Assembly (NCBI GenBank): GCA_022432975.1
Contig: CM039512.1
Coordinates: 3,655,998 to 3,719,997 of the forward strand
Reading direction: 5' to 3'
Length of the DNA: 64,000 nucleotides
Origin: Begonia masoniana
Taxonomy: Eukaryota > Streptophyta > Magnoliopsida > Cucurbitales > Begoniaceae
Shown here: in pieces, positions 59,034-64,000 of the stretch
Position numbering within the stretch: position 1 is the stretch's first letter
How the letters are laid out: every line of letters begins with the position of its first letter
Made by a program: the position numbers and the translations under genes
The notes under the pieces: model-generated
The model's database searches: none
The model's input: only the letters and a program-made list of their open reading frames with translations
What the model was told of the DNA's origin: nothing

Positions 59034-59753
59034 ATCTACCCTCCTTAAAAGAATTTTGTCCTCAAAATTTTGGTACCTGAATAGTTCTGGATGTTGGTCC
59101 ATCATGTCATGCTGGCGTTCCCAAGTTGTCTCCTCTATGTTCTGGTTGCGCCATAAGACTTTTACCAGTGAAACCTCTTTGTTGCGCAATACCTTCACTG
59201 CATAATCTAAGATCCTTACTGGTTTCTCCTCAAATGCAAGAGTAGGAAGGACTTCAATACTCTACTGTTCCACAACTTGATATGGATCTCATATGCACTT
59301 CTTCAACATGGAAACATGAAACACATTGTGCATCCCCTCCATAGAAGCTGGTAGTTGCAACTGATAAGCTGCTATCCCAATCCTCTTCAGAATTGTGTAC
59401 GGCCCAATAAACCTGGGGTTCAACTTGCCTCTCTTCTCGAATCTCACAACTCCTTTAAATGGTGATACCTTGAGGAAAACTTCATCACTTACCTCAAACT
59501 CCAATTCTCTGCGTCTCTTATCAGCATAACTTTTCTGTCGGCTTTGAGCTGTCAAAATCCGCTGGCGGATGAAGGCAACCTTCTCCACAGTCTGTTGCAC
59601 AATGTCAGGACCAATCATACACGCTTCTCCCACTTCATCCCAGTACAATGGAGATCTGCATTTTCGTCCATACAATGCTTCATACGGTGCCATTCCTATT
59701 GTTGCCTGAAAACTGTTATTATAGGAAAACTCTACCAATGATAAATATTTACT
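59034..59753 (-). pseudogene. Gypsy H integrase C-terminus and chromodomain
   Basis: Minus strand: SKYLSLVEFSYNNSFQATIG, MAPYEALYGRKCRSPLYWDE, then DEVFLKVSPFKGVVRFEKRG, KLNPRFIGPYTILKRIGIAA and FHVSMLKKC. A TGA-type break follows, then a chromodomain-like end, WRNQNIEETTWERQHDMMDQ. Chromodomains guide chromovirus integration into chromatin. The coding region is cut at 59753 by LTR G and resumes at 62124. Confidence 0.88.
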
Positions 59754-59905
59754 CCAAGTGTAACACCCGACTTTGATTAAAAATTTAAAATAACTGATCA
59801 ATCTATTAAGTATAATTTGTGGATGAAATTTTAGTATAATGTTGATTAGGTTGAAGAATGAGTATGTAAGGGCATAAGGGTAAATAGCCATTTGAAAGGT
59901 GGATA

Positions 59906-59917
59906 ATGTATTTAAGG
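59906..59917 (+). promoter_or_regulatory. TATA-like box of LTR G
   Basis: ATGTATTTAAGG lies 148 bp inside the LTR, about 30 bp before AGCCGCCACTGTTCC, a sequence shared with LTRs E and F and a likely start-site region. Confidence 0.5.
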
Positions 59918-60304
59918 AAGGGTTTAACGAGGTTTAGCCGCCACTGTTCCCTCATTTTTCCTTCCTCGATATTCAGCTCAGGCTCAGCAGAGCTCCAGAC
60001 GATACTCCTCATCAATCCTCATTTCTCAAACTAGGTAAGTTTTCCCTTCGTTCTCTTGAAATTTTAGTGGTTAGATAGCAGAGAGAGAGCGCAATGTGTA
60101 TATTTTGTTAATGCTGTGAGTAAGACGAGTTCGGGTTTAGTATTGAGCTGTGAATGCACGAGGACCAGAACTTCCAAACTAGCTCCTTAGTTTTCTGAAT
60201 GATGTAGAATAAGGTTAGTGATGATCTAATTAGTAATCTGCTTATGGTATTAGGTGAGCAAGGTTTCCAAAGTAGTTGAAAACAGGTGATTTCCAGGAGA
60301 CCAG

Positions 60305-60802
60305 GTAAGTAGAGTTTGTTTGTGCCTTCGGGCCTACATCACAAAACAGTAGGATCTATGTATGTTTGTATGTTTATTTCCAGTTGTCATGCATCATACT
60401 TTTGAAAAACTACGAAAATGTATTCTTACATGAAATGGCATGGTGAGTGTGAACAGAATGATCAGAACAACTGTTAAGGGGGATTAATCCGCCCCTTAAA
60501 TGAGAACAGAGGATTGAGGTTTTGGGAAAAGTGATCCACTTCCCAATCCTACAGGGGGATCAGATCAGTTAACTGTTAAGGGAATTAATCCGCCCCTTAA
60601 TTGAGATCAGAGGATGCATGCTTTGGGGATGACTGATCCACCTTCCCATCGTACAGAGGGATCAACAGCGAACGAATTTTGAATGCAACTGAGATGAGAA
60701 AGTAGAAATCGCATGTTTAGGGAAAATGTTGTTTCATTGATTCATTTCATTCATTGCTCTACTTGCTTAGCATTAGGCTAATAGATGAGTTTTGTGATGT
60801 AG
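60305..60802 (+). other. Conserved intron-like segment in LTR G
   Basis: CCAGGTAAGT at 60301-60310 and GTTTTGTGATGTAGG at 60789-60803 give a 498-nt GT-AG span. Arms 60333-60347 and 60789-60803 pair over 15 of 15. CTAAT, a branch-point-like motif, lies about 24 nt before the AG. Confidence 0.6.
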
Positions 60803-60866
60803 GTGAAGAAGTTACTGAAGGTGCGTTTACAGAACAATTTTAAGATTAGGCTGGTTGGAGGAGCAC

Positions 60867-61446
60867 ATCCAGGCATCGGTTTGGAAATCTGTTGAGGCGG
60901 TTTAATTCAATAGTAGTATGCGTTAAGTTGAGAGTATTTAGTTCAGTTTAGTAGTTTCTGAGGATTTTAATGACAACAGTTTGAGTTTGGTTAAAATGTT
61001 TTCTCTTGAGTTTATATTGGTAATTACAATTTGATGGTTTAGCTGTATTTCGCTGGTGTGTTCAGTGTTTTCATGAAATTTGGTTGTCGGAAAGTTTCAG
61101 TCGATTTTACAAGTTCTTCTGGTAAGCAGAGTTGCTCCTTGTTTAGGGTGATTAATATCCAGGCATCGGTTTGGAAATCTGTTGAGGCGGTTTAATTCAA
61201 TAGTAGTATGCGTTAAGTTGAGAGTATTTAGTTCAGTTTAGTAGTTTCTGAGGATTTTAATGACAACAGTTTGAGTTTGGTTAAAATGTTTTCTCTTGAG
61301 TTTATATTGGTAATTACAATTTGATGGTTTAGCTGTATTTCGCTGGTGTGTTCAGTGTTTTCATGAAATTTGGTTGTCGGAAAGTTTCAGTCGATTTTAC
61401 AAGTTCTTCTGGTAAGCAGAGTTGCTCCTTGTTTAGGGTGATTAAT
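60867..61446 (+). repeat. 290-bp tandem duplication in LTR G
   Basis: Two adjacent copies starting ATCCAGGCATCGGTTTGGAA; no difference seen by eye. Neither LTR E nor LTR F appears to be duplicated there. Confidence 0.92.
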
Positions 61447-61870
61447 ATAAATCTACCGGTAGATGGAGTCTATCGGTAGATGGGGTGCGTTTCATTATCT
61501 GTCGGTAGATGCAGTCTATCGGTAGAAGTTGTGTAGTTTGAATCTACCGGTAGGTAATGTCTATCGGTAGATGTTTTGTCGTTTTGCTATCGATAGAAGT
61601 AATTCTATCGGTAGATGTTTAGTTCTGTCGTTTGGATGGCGTCACCAGTAGAAGCCTATTTCTGCTCCTTCCGTTGACTTTATCCATCGGCAGAAGCGTT
61701 TGACTTCTGTCGTTCTGCCATCGGTAGAATTTAGATGACATCATCGGTAGATGCAGTCTACCGAGAAGTCCTTGTTTGTATACCTTCCGGCTGACGTCAT
61801 CGGTAGAAGCCTGTTTCTGCTCCTTCCGTTGACTTTATTCGTCGGCAGAAGCGTTTGACTTCTGCGACTT
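61447..61870 (+). repeat. Minisatellite block in LTR G
   Basis: Repeats of ATCTACCGGTAGATG, TCTATCGGTAGATG and the longer CATCGGTAGAAGCCTGTTTC unit, many of them palindromic around ACCGGT. Same relative position as in LTRs B, D, E and F. Confidence 0.85.
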
Positions 61871-62123
61871 CTCCAGTATTCCGTGGTTTAAAACCTTATT
61901 TCCTAATTGCTGATTGTTTTTACCCTCTAAACAATGATTCACAATTTTGTTTTAACTCCATTATCGTTGGAATGATTTCCGCTGCAAGTTTTAAATATTT
62001 TGAGATTTTAACTTATGTCAAATGTTAAGTGTTGAACGAAGTTTTTTTAATTTCGGTCGCAACTTCTTAGTCTTGTACGAGTTTTGTGTAACGAACCGGG
62101 TTCAGATAACTCGGGGCGTTACA

Positions 62124-62495
62124 CCAAGATCCTTGAAAATCTAGTATGCATGCACGGAGCATATCTTCTAAGGTCTGAATAGTTCTCTCGGATTGTCCAT
62201 CTGTTTGAGGGTGAAAAGATGTACTAAAATTAAGCTGCGTACCCATAGCCTTGTGCAAACTCTTCCAAAACTTAGATATAAATCTAGAGTCTCGGTCTGA
62301 AACTATAGTGCTTGGAACTCCATGCAGTCTAACAACTTCATGCACATACAACTCAGTAAGCTGATCCATCGAGTAAGTCATCTTTATAGGTAGGAAATGG
62401 GCTGATTTGGTTAGTCGGTCTATTATCACCCAAATTGCATCATGTCCCTTTGCTGTCCAAGGTAATCCAACAACAAAATCCATAGTTATTTGCTC
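62124..62495 (-). pseudogene. Gypsy H integrase core
   Basis: Minus strand: [20 protein letters not shown] then [14 protein letters not shown] (first Asp), [16 protein letters not shown] (second Asp), [20 protein letters not shown] (Glu). The catalytic triad is intact, but a TGA at about 62493 replaces the Trp that normally precedes EQITMDF, and LTR G interrupts the domain at its end. Confidence 0.9.
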
Positions 62496-63098
62496 TCATT
62501 TCCATTCGGGGACTGGTAAGGGTTGTAACATTCCTGCAGGTCTCTGGTGCTCAGCTTTAACCTGTTGACAAACTAGACACGATTCCACATATTCTGCCAC
62601 ACTTCTTTTCATACTTGGCCACCAATAATGTTGTCTAAGATTCTTGTACATCTTCATACTTCCAGGGTGGATAGAAAATCTGGAAGAATGTGCTTCTGAA
62701 AGAATCTCATCTCGAAGTTCTTTAATGGCAGGAACAAACCATCTATTTCTAAACTTAAGGATTCCATCTATAGAATAGTTAAAATCTGATTTGTCCGTAG
62801 AATCTATGCTTAACTTATATTTGTTACACTCATCATCATTTGTCTGAGCTTCCTTTATTTTCTCCAAAATAGTAGGCTTTAAGGTTATGGCTGAGAGTAT
62901 AGCTGATATACTGGATACTGCTTCTAAATTAAACCTTTGGAATTCTGTCTCTAAGGCGACTGACATGCTATAAATCATTGCTGAAGCTGATGTTGTCACT
63001 CTACTCAACGCATCAGCCACAACGTTCGCCTTGCCAGGGTGGTATTTGATCTCAAAATCATAATCCTTGACAAACTCCAACCATCGGCATTGCCTCAT
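62496..63098 (-). pseudogene. Gypsy H RNase H end and integrase zinc-binding region
   Basis: RQCRWLEFVKDYDFEIKYHP and GKANVVADALSRV are the RNase H tail. HSSRFSIHPGSMKMYKNLRQ, HYWWPSMKRSVAEYVESC and LVCQQVKAEHQRPAG form the H2C2 integrase zinc domain. The frame is open for 200 residues, ending at the TGA before the integrase core. Confidence 0.9.
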
Positions 63099-64000
63099 GT
63101 TTAGCTCCTTCTATGTGAAAATATACTTCAGACTCTTATGATCCGAAAATATTTCACAAGTTTGTCCATACAAGTAGTGCCTCCAAATCTTAAGTGCAAA
63201 TACCACAGCAGCCAGCTCTAAGTCATGCGTGGGATAATTCTTCTCATGTGTTTTCAACTGTCTAGAAGCATAGGCTATTACCTTACCATCTTACATCAAC
63301 ACACATCCAAGACCAATCTTGAAAGCATCACAATAAATACTAAATTTACCATTTTCGACAGGGAAGGTTAATATTGGGGCATTGGTCAGTTTCTATTTCA
63401 AGGTCTGAAAACTATGCTCACAATCCTCAGTCCACACATACTTGATGTTTTTCCTAGTTAACCGAGTGAGGGATGTAGCAATCTTCGAGAATCCTTCAAT
63501 AAATTTCCTCTAGTATCCTGCTAATCCAAGGAAACTCCGAATATCTGCAGCATTCTTTGGTTGGGGACATTCCTTAACTGCCTGAACCTTGGCTGGATCG
63601 ACAGATAGTCCATTACCAGAGATAACATGTCCTAAAAAGTGAACTTGGTCCAACAAAACTCACACTTAGAAAACTTGGCATATAGTTGGTGCTATTTTAA
63701 TACCTCCAACACCAAAGTCAGGTGCCTAGCATGCTCATCCTTGGAACGAGAATAGATTAAAATATCGTTGATAAACACTATGACAAATTTATCCAAATAC
63801 TCATGAAACACTCTATGCATAAGATCCATAAAAGCCGCTGGTGCGTTTGTCAACCCAAAAGACATAACCAAAAATTCATAATGTCCATATCTTGTACGAA
63901 AAGCTGTCTTAGGAATATCTTCTGATTTAACCTTTAACTGGTAATAATCGGACCTAAGGTCAATCTTAGAGAAAACTCTTGCACCATTAAGTTGGTCAAA
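63099..64000 (-). pseudogene. Gypsy H reverse transcriptase and RNase H, decayed
   Basis: Not a continuous frame, but clearly RT on the minus strand. From the window edge: [40 protein letters not shown], then [20 protein letters not shown]. The active site reads FIND instead of FIDD (Asn codon at 63767-63769). A TAG at 63692-63694 and a 1-base loss near 63650 follow, before an RNase H part with VLMQ-like and YASRQLK-like motifs. The element continues beyond 64000. Confidence 0.85.

Larger units (their letters stand above)
59759..62123 (+). mobile_element. Solo gypsy LTR G
   Basis: 2365 bp, ends TGTAACACCCGAC and CGGGGCGTTACA, with a perfect CCAAG duplication (59754-59758 and 62124-62128). 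It sits in the integrase of a related gypsy element, in opposite orientation. It contains an apparently perfect 290-bp tandem duplication (60867-61156 and 61157-61446). Confidence 0.9.

Overview
The window is plant nuclear DNA, most likely from a eudicot. It holds one spliced cysteine-rich receptor-like kinase (CRK) gene, a Cassandra element carrying 5S rRNA sequence, and dense nested Ty1/copia and Ty3/gypsy LTR retrotransposons with tRNA-Met or tRNA-Asp type primer sites. No prokaryotic, organellar or viral genome features are seen. The species cannot be named from the sequence.

Layout. 1-2905: end of a SIRE-like copia element on the minus strand (gag, primer site, LTR). 2906-6320: CRK gene, seven exons, apparently intact. 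6321-6995: start of a second, broken CRK copy. 6996-25662: a composite SIRE-like copia element on the plus strand, made of a 3' internal remnant, an LTR, a decayed gag-pol-ORF3 and a second LTR. ORF3 is split by a solo gypsy LTR (A). The second LTR is split by a solo LTR of a gag-only family, itself holding two solo gypsy LTRs (B, C). 25663-26505: a third, truncated CRK copy. 26506-29495: AT-rich DNA with an inverted-repeat element containing a foldback array. 29496-30152: Cassandra, fused by deletion to a gypsy gag-pro element that runs to its 5' LTR (D) at 34373. 34746-35148: a gypsy RNase H relic and another CRK flank relic. 35149-49059: a short-LTR copia on the minus strand, interrupted by gypsy LTR E and by a complete gag-only element (39178-45627). 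49060-56811: a third SIRE-like copia, minus strand, with an uninterrupted pol. 56812-64000: a chromodomain gypsy on the minus strand, cut by solo LTR G and running off the window.

The CRK is the only gene likely to serve the host: a plasma-membrane receptor kinase with two extracellular DUF26 domains. Scattered exon-1 and flank fragments show that retroelements invaded and pulled apart a former tandem CRK cluster.

Two signals are not explained by ordinary annotation. First, all seven gypsy LTRs, although strongly diverged, keep a splice-donor-like and an acceptor-like site about 0.5-0.9 kb apart, bracketed by short inverted arms whose sequences differ between subfamilies but stay complementary. 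Second, the SIRE-like copia elements carry more than twenty GTGTCA-type hexamer pairs always 12 nt apart, in LTRs and in coding DNA in two different reading frames, which points to a nucleotide-level motif. All comparisons were made by eye; no alignment, folding or database search was run.
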